From Eublepharis macularius (lineage: Eukaryota > Chordata > Lepidosauria > Squamata > Eublepharidae), in assembly GCF_028583425.1 (NCBI RefSeq), contig NC_072800.1:95759001-95823000 (forward strand): a stretch of DNA of 64,000 nt, written 5' to 3'. Position numbers and translations under genes: made by a program. Shown here piece by piece: positions 60,701 through 64,000 of this stretch; position 1 is the stretch's first letter, and each line of letters starts with the position of its first letter. The notes below the pieces were generated by a model. That model was not told where the DNA came from, searched no databases, and saw only the letters and a list, made by a program, of their open reading frames with translations.

Positions 60701-62914
60701 GCTTGGCAGGATGCTGTTGCTCAGGGGCAGCTGTAGTGGGAGCAGGTGTTTGAGGTGCTGCAGGCTGTTTGTGAGCTGCAGGGGGAGGTGTTGGCCTCCG
60801 GGCCTGGCCTGCAGCAGGAGTGGCTGGCCAAAGTTGCTATGGACTGAGCATGTGCAGCCTAGTGGGAGGGGGTAGTGGTGCTCTGGTTGCCACTACTTTT
60901 GCCCTGTTGCAGGGATATCCCCAGCCTCCTACTGCTGGGACATACCACGTGGACATCCTCACTTGTGCACTGGGGATGAACTGTTTCTAGCTGGAGTTAA
61001 TGGTGAGCACCCCAGACTTATTCTGTCTTAGGACAGGGGTGCTCTAGACCATGGCTGGTGATTTGTATTAATTGCATGTTAACACTTGGGGCTGGTGAGT
61101 TGGGTGTCTGGCTCTTTATGGGGTTACTTCCTTGGTATGGAAGAGTGCCCAGGCCATGGTACTGCTCTCTGCCCACAAACATTCACCATGTGGATGATAG
61201 CAATGCAATGGCATGGCAGACAGATGCAACTTGGTGTCTGGCTGTGGCCATTCTCTCACTCATGGCTATGGGATCCTCTAGCAAAGGCGCCACGGTTGCG
61301 GGGGACCCCAGTGCTCTCTCTGTGCTCCTGGCCCCATTGATACTGGATCAGGGCCTTCAGCAGCACCTGTGGAAGGTCCTTTGGATTTCAGCCACCAGTG
61401 CTGCAATTCTACTGGTGTTTTCACTCTGAGGCCCCCATCAGTCTTAGGAACTGGGGGGCTGGAAGTAAAAGTAAATGAAATAAATAAAATTATATATCTA
61501 TCTTTGTCCTAATCACATAAGGGTCCTGCAGTACTGGACATTTTATTTTCAATCCTTTTTCTAATAATCCCTAACATGGAATTTGCCTTTTTCACACTGC
61601 TGCACATGGAATCGATGTTTTCCTTGAGTCACAACTATAAACTCCCTTTGCCAGGCAATCATTATTGTATCCGTATGGTTGCTTACAGCTCCTTTTTAGT
61701 TAATCGCTGCCAGTTCAGGTCCCACCAATGCATACGTACACATTTAGGAATTTTTGCCCCAACCTGACGTACTTTGACCCTCCTTTGCTCTATTGTTATC
61801 TGTTTGGCTGCCCAGGAGAGACCTTTGCAGAGCTGTTTAGAGTCCACGTGAGCATCATTTAGTGTGGTCCACAACTTCAGCTGCCTTACTGCTGATATCA
61901 TGACTGGTGATGGCTTTTGAATAAATTGAATAGCATCAGACCAAATATAGAGGCACTTTTGCTAAACAGGCAGAATTACCAGTTTCCTGATATCCCCAGA
62001 GTTCTATGTTGACATGGCTGGCTTGCAGCGTCTGATCGTTCCAGGTCACCGTCAGCTCCCCACCAGTCCCAGGAGTGCCATAGTATTGCCACTGAGTTTC
62101 ATTCACCAGGGTGCTTTTTTCCGAAGGTGCAACTTTGCTGTGATGATCTGCATTACCAAACAAAGATGCTGTCATGAATGATACTCCTAAAGGCATGCAA
62201 AAGAGCCATTTTCTGCAGACAGGCACGTAGGGAGGGAGCTCTGGTCTCTTCGAAAGCTGAGCTCCCTGCACCTCCCTAATGACAAGCAGGAACTTTTCCT
62301 TTATGTGCAGATGGGACCACCTCCCTCCTCCCTCACCTGTGTAAGGAGACCAATGGGTACTACTGTTCGGCAGTATGGTGTGCCCCAAATTATTCCTCCT
62401 GTCCATTTTTGTTTTCCTTCTTTCACTGTCTTGGGGGAAACCAAAGTGGGAACAAGGGTAATTCCATTTGTGTGTGTGTGTGTGTGTGTGTTATATGCTA
62501 TCAAGTCGCCTCTGACCTATGGCGACCCTATGAATGAAAGACCTCCAAAGCGTCCTATCATTAACAGCTTTGCTCAGATCTTGCAAACTGGAGAACGTGG
62601 CTTCTTTTTTTGAATCTAGCCATCTTGCTTTGAGTCTTCCTCTTTTTAGAGCGCTCTGTCTCTTGAAGAAGGAGACAGAGCAGCCAAGCAAATAGGAAGT
62701 GTGCTTGTTATTCTTCTGCAGAGGACTGCATGTGAAAAAAGTAATGGAAATTAATAAGTCACCTGAGAACCAAACACTTGAATGAGGATATGTTTGCCCG
62801 CCATCACGAGAAATCTCCAGGCTAATCATGCCTGTTTGGTAGAGCAAAGGAGAGATGCAGTGAGCACGTCCATCTTCAGCGACATAGCCACTGGTTACAA
62901 TTTCCTGCACAAAC
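24511..62914 (-). CDS. SUSD2: SUSD2, twelve exons from TIG-like region to transmembrane segment (5' end outside window)
   Basis: SUSD2 is a type I plasma-membrane glycoprotein (somatomedin B, AMOP, VWD, sushi, TM) involved in cell adhesion and galectin-1 binding in mammals. Twelve minus-strand exons, all with GT-AG borders and matching phases, join to 715 residues: 1-106 the region after somatomedin B ([23 protein letters not shown]), 165-350 AMOP, 350-629 VWD, 630-691 sushi, 698-715 TM. The VWD begins with FGDPHF; the GDPH bond is the known autoproteolytic site of this protein. Similarity to mammalian SUSD2 continues exon by exon, so this is SUSD2 rather than MUC4 or another AMOP-VWD protein. 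The signal peptide and somatomedin-B part (about 95 residues) are right of 62914 and not found up to 64000. Large introns are full of transposons. The missing cytoplasmic tail is the one oddity. Confidence 0.94.
24811..25000. mobile_element. Palindromic MITE-like hairpin
   Basis: Left ttaaagttgcaaggcttcaa and right ttgaaggcttgcaactttaa are inverted repeats. Arms continue through gagtggggca, ctgaagga and gaaagtg blocks. The left arm has a small tandem duplication of ggagtggggcactgaa. It lies in the intron between the SUSD2 TM and sushi exons. Confidence 0.7.
25572..25754 (-). CDS. SUSD2: SUSD2 exon 11 of window (sushi domain)
   Basis: It encodes [40 protein letters not shown] and [20 protein letters not shown]. 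The four sushi cysteines are in SCDW, RFCC, RTCQ and TTCF; an extra Cys sits next to the second. NGEW is the conserved Trp motif. The acceptor is ctctcttag and the donor is cag|gtaggt. Confidence 0.95.
26353..26781 (-). pseudogene. Penelope GIY-YIG C-terminal fragment, left arm
   Basis: Open frame of 142 codons starting inside the arm, with [20 protein letters not shown] and [20 protein letters not shown]. No RT domain and no GIY-YIG core precede it, so it is a 5'-truncated copy of the end of the protein. Confidence 0.75.
26790..27203 (+). pseudogene. Penelope GIY-YIG C-terminal fragment, right arm
   Basis: The same 122-residue end as the left arm, on the opposite strand, residue for residue identical from [10 protein letters not shown] to the stop. 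The identity shows that both arms came from one event or have been homogenised. Confidence 0.75.
27771..28043 (-). CDS. SUSD2: SUSD2 exon 10 of window (end of VWD)
   Basis: It starts [20 protein letters not shown] and continues [34 protein letters not shown] and [10 protein letters not shown]. The acceptor is ccctttgcag and the donor is cag|gtgagt. Confidence 0.95.
28044..29100. other. SUSD2 intron, no recognised element
   Basis: There is an A/T-rich part around 28200-28400 with AATAAA strings in both directions and a short (GT)n near 28760. No domain-bearing frame. Confidence 0.35.
29105..29480 (+). mobile_element. CR1 LINE 3' end
   Basis: It contains tccgaaggtggtgggctctc, cttctttggaggcttttaag and cagaggctagagggccatct, then a 3' UTR that ends tccaaccctatgattctat. 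Closely related to 11800-12190. A T-rich tract interrupts the end. Confidence 0.8.
29902..30371. mobile_element. Palindromic MITE interrupted by a hAT-like MITE
   Basis: Outer element: gagccaggctacaagtgaca at the left and tcacttgtagcttggctc at the right are terminal inverted repeats. Its own hairpin (cttgttcacttgccattcac / gtgaatggcaagtgaacagg) lies at 29968-30040. It is split at 30053/30313 by the hAT-like insertion. Confidence 0.7.
30054..30312. mobile_element. hAT-like MITE with internal palindrome (copy 2)
   Basis: Ends CAGGGCTTTTTT and AAAAAAAGCCCTG. Flanks CATGTTAG (30046-30053) and CATGTGAG (30313-30320) match at seven of eight positions. Interior palindrome of 'gatctccagacagagggg' type shared with 6170-6572 at high similarity. 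Confidence 0.8.
30372..31620. other. SUSD2 intron, no recognised element
   Basis: A/T-rich, many short frames, no domain seen. The region just before 31622 may be the eroded upstream part of the Penelope-like element. Confidence 0.3.
31622..32612 (+). mobile_element. Penelope-like element fragment: GIY-YIG endonuclease and 3' tail
   Basis: The frame 31726-32157 encodes [38 protein letters not shown] and [20 protein letters not shown]. Cys/His spacing upstream ([11 protein letters not shown]) and LYIGQTS ... R ... GH ... E fit the GIY-YIG endonuclease fused to Penelope RTs. It is 5'-truncated, with no RT seen. A tail module at 32483-32612 (ctgacgaagagaactgtgat, ggtgctactggactc) follows 325 bases after the stop in the same direction. 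Confidence 0.8.
32722..32815 (-). repeat. CR1 3' end, reverse
   Basis: The plus strand reads agctggaagggactctcagg and atcatctagtccaaccccct then gcacaatgca, the reverse of a CR1 3' UTR. Confidence 0.7.
32840..32945 (-). repeat. Short tail module, reverse copy
   Basis: attggagtccagtggcacct, tagagattaacgagatttct and ttttgagagtcaaagttccc belong to the dispersed module described at 8762. Confidence 0.55.
33134..33500. repeat. Interspersed repeat ending GGCAACCCTAT
   Basis: A non-coding block with gatgacatcatttccagaag, gcaatgatgtcacccacttc and a right end ggcacctggcaaccctatg. Similar wording (tgatgtcat boxes, ggcaaccctat end) recurs at 51735-51983 and around 43560-43880. It is probably a non-autonomous element; the left border is not fixed. 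Confidence 0.4.
34084..34350 (-). CDS. SUSD2: SUSD2 exon 9 of window (VWD, with poly-Ser insert)
   Basis: It encodes [56 protein letters not shown] and EQLFAFGAD. Between ILPSN and TSEQ lie seven Ser codons made of a pure (AGC)7 run (34118-34138), absent from the mammalian protein as I remember it. The acceptor is ctgccacag and the donor is att|gtaagt. A long plus-strand frame across this exon is an antisense shadow. Confidence 0.95.
34427..34442. repeat. Short (CA)n run
   Basis: acacacacacac adjoining the SUSD2 exon at 34084-34350, in intron sequence. Confidence 0.8.
34690..37990 (+). mobile_element. BovB/RTE LINE, nearly full-length but broken
   Basis: It has a 5' non-coding part (about 34690-35210), an endonuclease (35215-36270: [41 protein letters not shown]), and RT (36430-37896: [86 protein letters not shown]). 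It ends with [19 protein letters not shown], with the 3' end truncated near 37990. Stops and frameshifts at 35567, 35799, 36268, about 36870 and 37018 kill it. It lies in the SUSD2 intron between two VWD exons, on the opposite strand to the gene. Confidence 0.9.
37069..37107 (+). repeat. 13-base tandem triplication in BovB RT
   Basis: tgtatggatcagc is repeated in tandem so that the frame reads [16 protein letters not shown]. It sits just after FINYSKT, the place of RT motif A (F-I-D-Y-x-K-A-F-D in BovB). The first catalytic Asp reads Asn. Confidence 0.8.
37991..38700. other. SUSD2 intron, no recognised element
   Basis: The frame at 38304-38531 has no recognisable domain. Nothing else supported. 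Confidence 0.35.
38712..38905 (+). mobile_element. 5S-rRNA-derived SINE
   Basis: gcctgatcttatcagatctc, agaggctaaacagggacagc and cttggttagtaattggacgg reproduce the A-box, intermediate element and C-box of 5S rRNA (compare 'gcccgatctcgtctgatctc', 'gaagctaagcagg', 'ggttagtacttggatggg'). A shared non-5S body with ggcaggcaatggcacaccac and gccatgaaaacccttcgggg follows. Confidence 0.85.
38959..39117 (-). CDS. SUSD2: SUSD2 exon 8 of window (VWD)
   Basis: It encodes [40 protein letters not shown] and SEQTWMDLK. The acceptor is ctcttgtag and the donor is aag|gtaggg. Confidence 0.95.
39440..39610 (-). repeat. CR1 RT fragment, reverse
   Basis: On the minus strand the sequence reads [20 protein letters not shown], a LINE RT motif A region (D-x-x-K-A-F-D) in CR1 style. 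It ends in both directions without borders. Confidence 0.6.
39660..40070 (-). repeat. L2-like LINE 3' region, reverse
   Basis: catgtaaggctttcaaggta, accaccttgagttaaattca and gcagcatgcattgcaacagt are typical of reversed 3' regions of L2-like reptile LINEs. A related block is at 46065-46600. Identification is from memory of such repeats. Confidence 0.45.
40224..40364 (-). CDS. SUSD2: SUSD2 exon 7 of window (VWD start, GDPH site)
   Basis: It encodes [40 protein letters not shown] and ALLN. GDPH is the autocleavage motif in VWD of SUSD2 and related mucins. The acceptor is tcttaacag and the donor is atg|gtaagg. Confidence 0.95.
40734..41002 (-). CDS. SUSD2: SUSD2 exon 6 of window (end of AMOP)
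   Basis: It encodes [40 protein letters not shown] and [20 protein letters not shown], and ends RYRPPRA. The acceptor is ctccaaccag and the donor is cgg|gtatgt. The cysteine pattern of AMOP is kept. A different reading frame of the same stretch gives a long spurious ORF. Confidence 0.96.
41148..41233 (-). CDS. SUSD2: SUSD2 exon 5 of window (AMOP)
   Basis: 28 codons and two bases: [20 protein letters not shown] then HCVRGIQA. The acceptor is cttctttgcag and the donor is cag|gtaagg. Confidence 0.96.
41240..43190. other. SUSD2 intron, no recognised complete element
   Basis: It includes a short repeat shared with 34490-34545 and 23070-23190 (gttgctgtaagtatgttcct; ataatctgcc...ctaaataa). No gene. 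Confidence 0.35.
43195..44312 (-). repeat. L2-like LINE 3' fragment split by other repeats
   Basis: 43195-43545 (gccaccctcttc-type A/T-rich start, aaagctggttaggataaaaa, tctagaagcatgatgctgcc) seems to continue at 44220-44312 (gagggaccctcagtgtcaag, actttgaattgtgcccagaa). Between them lie 43555-43880, a tgatgtcat-rich non-coding repeat, and 43920-44215, a block with a C-run and (CA)n. Borders are approximate. Confidence 0.4.
44313..45587. other. SUSD2 intron, no recognised element
   Basis: Short frames only. An A-rich patch near 44875-44895. Confidence 0.35.
45588..45637. repeat. (GA)n microsatellite
   Basis: About 25 uninterrupted GA units in the intron 200 bases from a SUSD2 AMOP exon. Confidence 0.95.
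45833..46034 (-). CDS. SUSD2: SUSD2 exon 4 of window (start of AMOP)
   Basis: 202 bases encode [20 protein letters not shown], then [16 protein letters not shown] and [17 protein letters not shown]. The acceptor is caccctcag and the donor is cat|gtatgt. DCPCTLxQARADxGRF is the AMOP hallmark in SUSD2. Confidence 0.95.
46065..46600 (-). repeat. L2-like LINE 3' region, reverse
   Basis: tttatttacaaaatttatac, gaaagccctttccctgattg and gccatatacggctttaaagg, then ttgagaaccagtgtagacgg, form a reversed LINE 3' region. It abuts the DIRS element. Confidence 0.5.
47060..47398 (-). pseudogene. DIRS tyrosine recombinase, C-terminal part
   Basis: The HxxR catalytic motif is visible as AHLTRAAA (His at 47240-47242, Arg at 47231-47233). 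The nucleophile Tyr is in FARHYKID (codon at 47133-47135). The two are separated by a frame change near 47210. The frame continues to [20 protein letters not shown]. Confidence 0.75.
48356..48450 (-). repeat. Short tail module, reverse copy
   Basis: gcaggatttgagtccagtga, caccttagagagcaacagga and aagttaaggcacctttcttc-like text belong to the dispersed module. It is inserted in the DIRS element. Confidence 0.55.
48737..49296 (-). pseudogene. DIRS reverse transcriptase fragment
   Basis: It holds the N-terminal RT block ([20 protein letters not shown]) and motif A ([20 protein letters not shown]). The L-P-F-G and Y-x-D-D blocks are not intact in this frame. A frame change separates 49039 from 49105. 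Confidence 0.75.
49533..49901. mobile_element. hAT-like MITE inserted beside the DIRS element
   Basis: Ends CAGGGCCAGATC and GATCCAGCCCTG are inverted repeats. Flanks GAACTGTA (49525-49532) and GACCTGGA (49902-49909) agree at six of eight positions. The interior has a palindrome gatgacgtcatttccatgac and is very G/C-rich. No coding capacity, although long spurious frames cross it. Confidence 0.6.
49910..51440. other. SUSD2 intron, no recognised gene
   Basis: G/C-rich, with C-runs at 50335 and a G-run at 51232-51243. Open frames up to 225 codons occur on both strands but overlap each other and lack any domain. Confidence 0.35.
51441..51735 (+). mobile_element. Lizard tRNA-derived SINE with (GAT)n tail
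   Basis: Same family as 23445: gccagtttggtgtagtggtc, gggtttgattccccactcct and gtataaatcgaatgttgtga. Its tail has expanded to about 17 GAT units (51681-51732). Confidence 0.9.
51736..51985. repeat. Interspersed repeat ending GGCAACCCTAT
   Basis: It contains cactcccagaagtaatgcca, cacttctggatgtgatgaca and a right end acccggcaaccctattag. Related to 33134-33500. It follows directly on the SINE tail. Confidence 0.4.
51986..53013. other. SUSD2 intron, no recognised element
   Basis: Frames of up to 152 codons are seen without a domain. Nothing else supported. Confidence 0.35.
53014..53185 (-). CDS. SUSD2: SUSD2 exon 3 of window
   Basis: 172 bases encode [37 protein letters not shown] and [19 protein letters not shown]. 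The acceptor is ccattaacag and the donor is gag|gtgagt. It lies 8.8 kb downstream of the previous exon. It fills exactly the gap between exons 2 and 4 in phase and in similarity to mammalian SUSD2. Confidence 0.92.
53590..54440 (+). mobile_element. CR1 LINE, 5'-truncated with open ORF2 3' end
   Basis: An uninterrupted frame of 235 codons (53646-54353): [80 protein letters not shown] and [20 protein letters not shown]. It is the last third of CR1 ORF2. The 3' UTR ends gattctgtgattctatgact. It is the youngest-looking CR1 in the window. Confidence 0.9.
54687..54775 (-). repeat. Short tail module, reverse copy
   Basis: aacaggatttgagtcctgtg, gcacctcagagaccaacaag and gcattcgcgagtcagagctc. Same family as 8762, 32840 and 48356. 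Confidence 0.6.
54776..55133 (+). mobile_element. LINE fragment, L2-like, left of the hAT insertion
   Basis: A weak frame ([20 protein letters not shown]...) continues on the far side of 55142-55737 as LINE RT sequence. Identification of this left part is tentative. Confidence 0.4.
55134..55745. mobile_element. Non-autonomous hAT element with perfect 8-bp TSD
   Basis: GTCAGATG occurs at 55134-55141 and 55738-55745. The element between has ends TAGGGGTGTGC and GCGCACACCCCTA. Internal inverted blocks (ggaagagggagttccctctt, caaagcaggctttttcaccg / ggatgaaaaagcctgccttg) form a hairpin, and tgctgctgctgctgccgctg occurs near the right part. No transposase. Confidence 0.85.
55746..56016 (+). mobile_element. 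L2-like LINE RT fragment, left part
   Basis: The frames here resemble the block before RT motif 1 of L2 LINEs: [20 protein letters not shown], then [17 protein letters not shown] (compare the usual 'WK.A.I.PLLKK..LDP..L.NYRP'). The sequence resumes at 59241 after the L1 insertion. Confidence 0.65.
56127..57860 (-). pseudogene. L1 ORF2 RT and C-terminal region
   Basis: The RT motifs [11 protein letters not shown] and FADDILLY (the FADD catalytic site) are present at 57464-57877. [20 protein letters not shown] follows at 57181-57411. The long C-terminal frame (56127-57131) contains the Cys-rich segment [20 protein letters not shown]. Frame breaks at about 57450 and 57150. The endonuclease domain and RT N-terminus are missing. 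Confidence 0.85.
57861..58455. mobile_element. Penelope-type insertion inside L1, itself carrying an inner insertion
   Basis: The outer copy has ttgtcgaaggctttcattcc, cttcagaggtgtagcaccaa and agtgtcacactgtgggaaag, then continues after the inner element as ttggcaggtcatttatatct, gagtttcccagggtgtggaa and caaaagaacctcctcaggat. These follow the same order as 26158-26460. L1 sequence resumes on both sides but a part of L1 is missing, so a deletion accompanied or preceded this insertion. Confidence 0.75.
58021..58322. mobile_element. Inner Penelope-type inverted repeat with 13-bp TSD
   Basis: TGTGGGAAAGATG is found at 58021-58033 and 58310-58322. Between them (58034-58309) two arms of about 110 bases are inverted copies of the terminal module (gttgttgtgggttttccggg ... 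cccacaacaac). The right end carries about 34 additional bases (catcgttctccggccatgaa, ending acaatac) with no partner on the left. It has the same asymmetric layout as 26158-27365, mirrored. Confidence 0.85.
58450..59160 (-). pseudogene. L1 ORF1 (RNA-binding protein), disrupted
   Basis: Minus-strand frames 58890-59117 ([20 protein letters not shown]) and 58572-58877 (coiled coil with [43 protein letters not shown]) correspond to L1 ORF1p. A stop separates the two. The C-terminal part ([20 protein letters not shown]) follows after a stop at 58572. Confidence 0.8.
59241..59275 (+). mobile_element. L2-like LINE RT fragment, right part
   Basis: attgtcctgcctcaagtgtt and ccatgcttgaacaagg continue the frame [14 protein letters not shown] after one TSD copy is removed. 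It rejoins 55746-56016. Confidence 0.6.
59276..59890 (+). mobile_element. CR1 LINE ORF2 fragment
   Basis: [40 protein letters not shown] and [14 protein letters not shown], then after a frame break [20 protein letters not shown] and [20 protein letters not shown]. The RT catalytic block reads FAADTK where FADDTK is usual, so the first catalytic Asp is Ala. Confidence 0.85.
59895..60130 (+). mobile_element. L2-like LINE RT fragment
   Basis: [24 protein letters not shown] in one frame, followed by [15 protein letters not shown] text in another, matches the 'GVPQGS.LSP.LFNIYM.PLG..I' and 'YADDTQLYL' blocks of L2 RT after frameshift. Confidence 0.7.
60131..61979. other. SUSD2 intron, no recognised gene
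   Basis: A G/C-rich part to 61440 with phrases reminiscent of a non-autonomous element, then A/T-rich unique-looking sequence. Frames up to 123 codons lack a domain. Confidence 0.35.
61980..62147 (-). CDS. SUSD2: SUSD2 exon 2 of window
   Basis: It carries [40 protein letters not shown] and GYQET. The acceptor is ggtaatgcag and the donor is ctg|gtaatt. 168 bases in phases 1 to 1. Confidence 0.93.
62468..62491. repeat. (GT)n microsatellite
   Basis: A run of GT units in the intron between SUSD2 exons 1 and 2 of the window, followed by a degraded repeat 'caagtcgcctctgacctatg'. Confidence 0.85.
62763..62914 (-). CDS. SUSD2: SUSD2 exon 1 of window
   Basis: One base of a split codon, then 50 codons from [19 protein letters not shown] to YPHSSVWFS, then one base. 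The acceptor is cttgacag and the donor is cag|gtgact. It matches the segment after somatomedin B in mammalian SUSD2 (CVSPLLYESG versus [10 protein letters not shown]). Confidence 0.93.
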
Positions 62915-63585
62915 CTGTCAAGATTAAACACAAAGCCTGCTATGGCTAACAGAAATAAGGGGTAAAGATCCAGCTGGTAACTGCTTCCACCTGCCCATCA
63001 CCAAGGGAGCTCAAGTTCAAATCCAACTACCTCAACCACGAACTCCCTTGCTAGCCTGCAATAGTCAGTTATCTGGTGAATCTTCTTGTCTCTTAGCTTT
63101 CTGTTTGTGAAGGGGAATGAGAAAGGCTGCCTGACACACCAACGAGTAGGATTTTCTGGACAGCACACGAGAGTAAGTAGAAATCAACAAGAAGCTCTTC
63201 TGGCATCTGAACACTGAATGGGTTGAGAGCTTGTGCCGCATAGACCCTGAGAGCTTATGCTACAATCAGTCTGTCAGTCTTTTAGGGGCCACAATAAATA
63301 TTTGGCAAATTCTCAGAAGCTCATTCGTTTGGGACCTGGATACCTGAAGGATCACGTCTTCCGTTCGAACTCCCTGGGGCAACCTACTGTGATCATGGCT
63401 GCTTGTTTGGGATCCTATTATGCAATCAGGTGAGATGAACCTCCACCAACCTATGGGCTTTCTCTGTGATTGCCCCATTTTTGTGGAATAGTCTTCTAGG
63501 ACATGTGAGAAAGGGTTCCACTTGGTTACCATTTTGGAAGTTGTGCAAGGGATTTTTAGTACAAGTAGCTAGATTTTAAAGAGCT
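62915..63585. other. SUSD2 upstream intron; a tail module and no exon found
   Basis: Around 63185-63300 lies a forward copy of the tail module (gagagcttatgctacaatca, gtcagtcttttaggggcc). No somatomedin-B or signal-peptide sequence appears on the minus strand, so the 5' exon(s) of SUSD2 are beyond 64000. Confidence 0.45.
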
Positions 63586-63845
63586 AGAGCCAGTTTGGTG
63601 TAGTAGTTAAGAGCGCGGGACTCTGATCTGGAGAACCGGGTTTGATTCCCCACTCTTCCACTTGAAGCCAGCTGGGTGACCTTGGGTCAGTCACAGCTCT
63701 CTCAGAGCTCTCTCAGCCTCACCTACCTCACAGGGTGTTTGTTGTGGGGATAATAATGACATACTTTGTAAACCACTCTGAGTGGGTGTTAAGTCATCCT
63801 GAAGGACGGTATATAAATCAAATCTTCTTCTTCTTCTTCTTCTTA
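63586..63845 (+). mobile_element. Lizard tRNA-derived SINE with (TTC)n tail
   Basis: agagccagtttggtgtagta, gggtttgattccccactctt, tcagagctctctcagcctca and ggacggtatataaatcaaat, then six TTC units. Third plus-strand copy of the family in the window. Confidence 0.9.
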
Positions 63846-64000
63846 AAGGAGAGTTCTTCCTCTATTTATATTGTTTGTGATTTTTGTCTGTTTTTTCAAT
63901 AAATTTTAAGCTGCCTTAAATTTATGTGGAAAATGGCCAGATTAAAATAATTTAAATGAAATACAGTTCTTTGCTTATCACAGGATCCTGTCGGAAATGG

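Noticed and set aside
24511..62914. MUC4 or another NIDO-AMOP-VWD protein instead of SUSD2
   Set aside because: There is no NIDO or EGF domain; a sushi domain follows VWD and a TM segment follows sushi, and similarity to SUSD2 runs through all exons.
63266..63532. Minus-strand frame as the first exon of SUSD2
   Set aside because: It has no signal peptide, no somatomedin-B cysteine pattern and no donor of the required phase.

Overview
The window is vertebrate nuclear DNA, most likely from a squamate reptile (lizard). Both recognisable genes have GT-AG introns. The spaces between exons are packed with a repeat mix typical of squamates: BovB/RTE and CR1, L2-like and L1 LINEs, Penelope-like elements with GIY-YIG endonuclease, a DIRS element, a Gmr1-type gypsy element, hAT-like MITEs, tRNA-derived SINEs of the lizard type and 5S-rRNA-derived SINEs. 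The order Squamata is inferred from this mix; I cannot name the species.

Gene 1 (+ strand, 7014-12493) is the 3' half of SMARCD3 (BAF60c), a subunit of SWI/SNF (BAF) chromatin-remodelling complexes. Six terminal coding exons join in frame to 224 residues and a stop codon. They start with the SWIB domain. The 5' exons lie left of the window. A young gypsy element (723-6042) sits in the preceding intron.

Gene 2 (- strand, 62914 down to about 24511) is SUSD2, a type I membrane protein with AMOP, VWD and sushi domains. Twelve exons join in frame to 715 residues. The signal peptide and somatomedin-B exon(s) lie beyond the right edge. The gene is stretched over more than 38 kb by transposons: a Penelope palindrome in the VWD-sushi intron, a BovB LINE between VWD exons, a DIRS element in the intron before the AMOP exons, and an L1 nested in an older LINE near the 5' end. 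The last exon encodes a short transmembrane segment and then an in-frame TAG, so the usual cytoplasmic tail is either lost or encoded by an exon I could not find.

The two genes converge on a 12 kb intergenic stretch (12494-24510). It holds three long palindromic MITE-like hairpins or their neighbours, CR1 and L2 fragments, SINEs and microsatellites, but no third gene that I can recognise.

The most interesting material is in the mobile elements. The Gmr1-like element has integrase upstream of reverse transcriptase and a capsid region resembling the SCAN domain. Two independent Penelope-like insertions share the same asymmetric inverted-repeat structure, each with a 12-13 bp target-site duplication. 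There is also a five-level nest (Penelope in Penelope in L1 in an L2-like LINE, all inside a SUSD2 intron). No operons, CRISPR arrays or functional RNA genes were seen.
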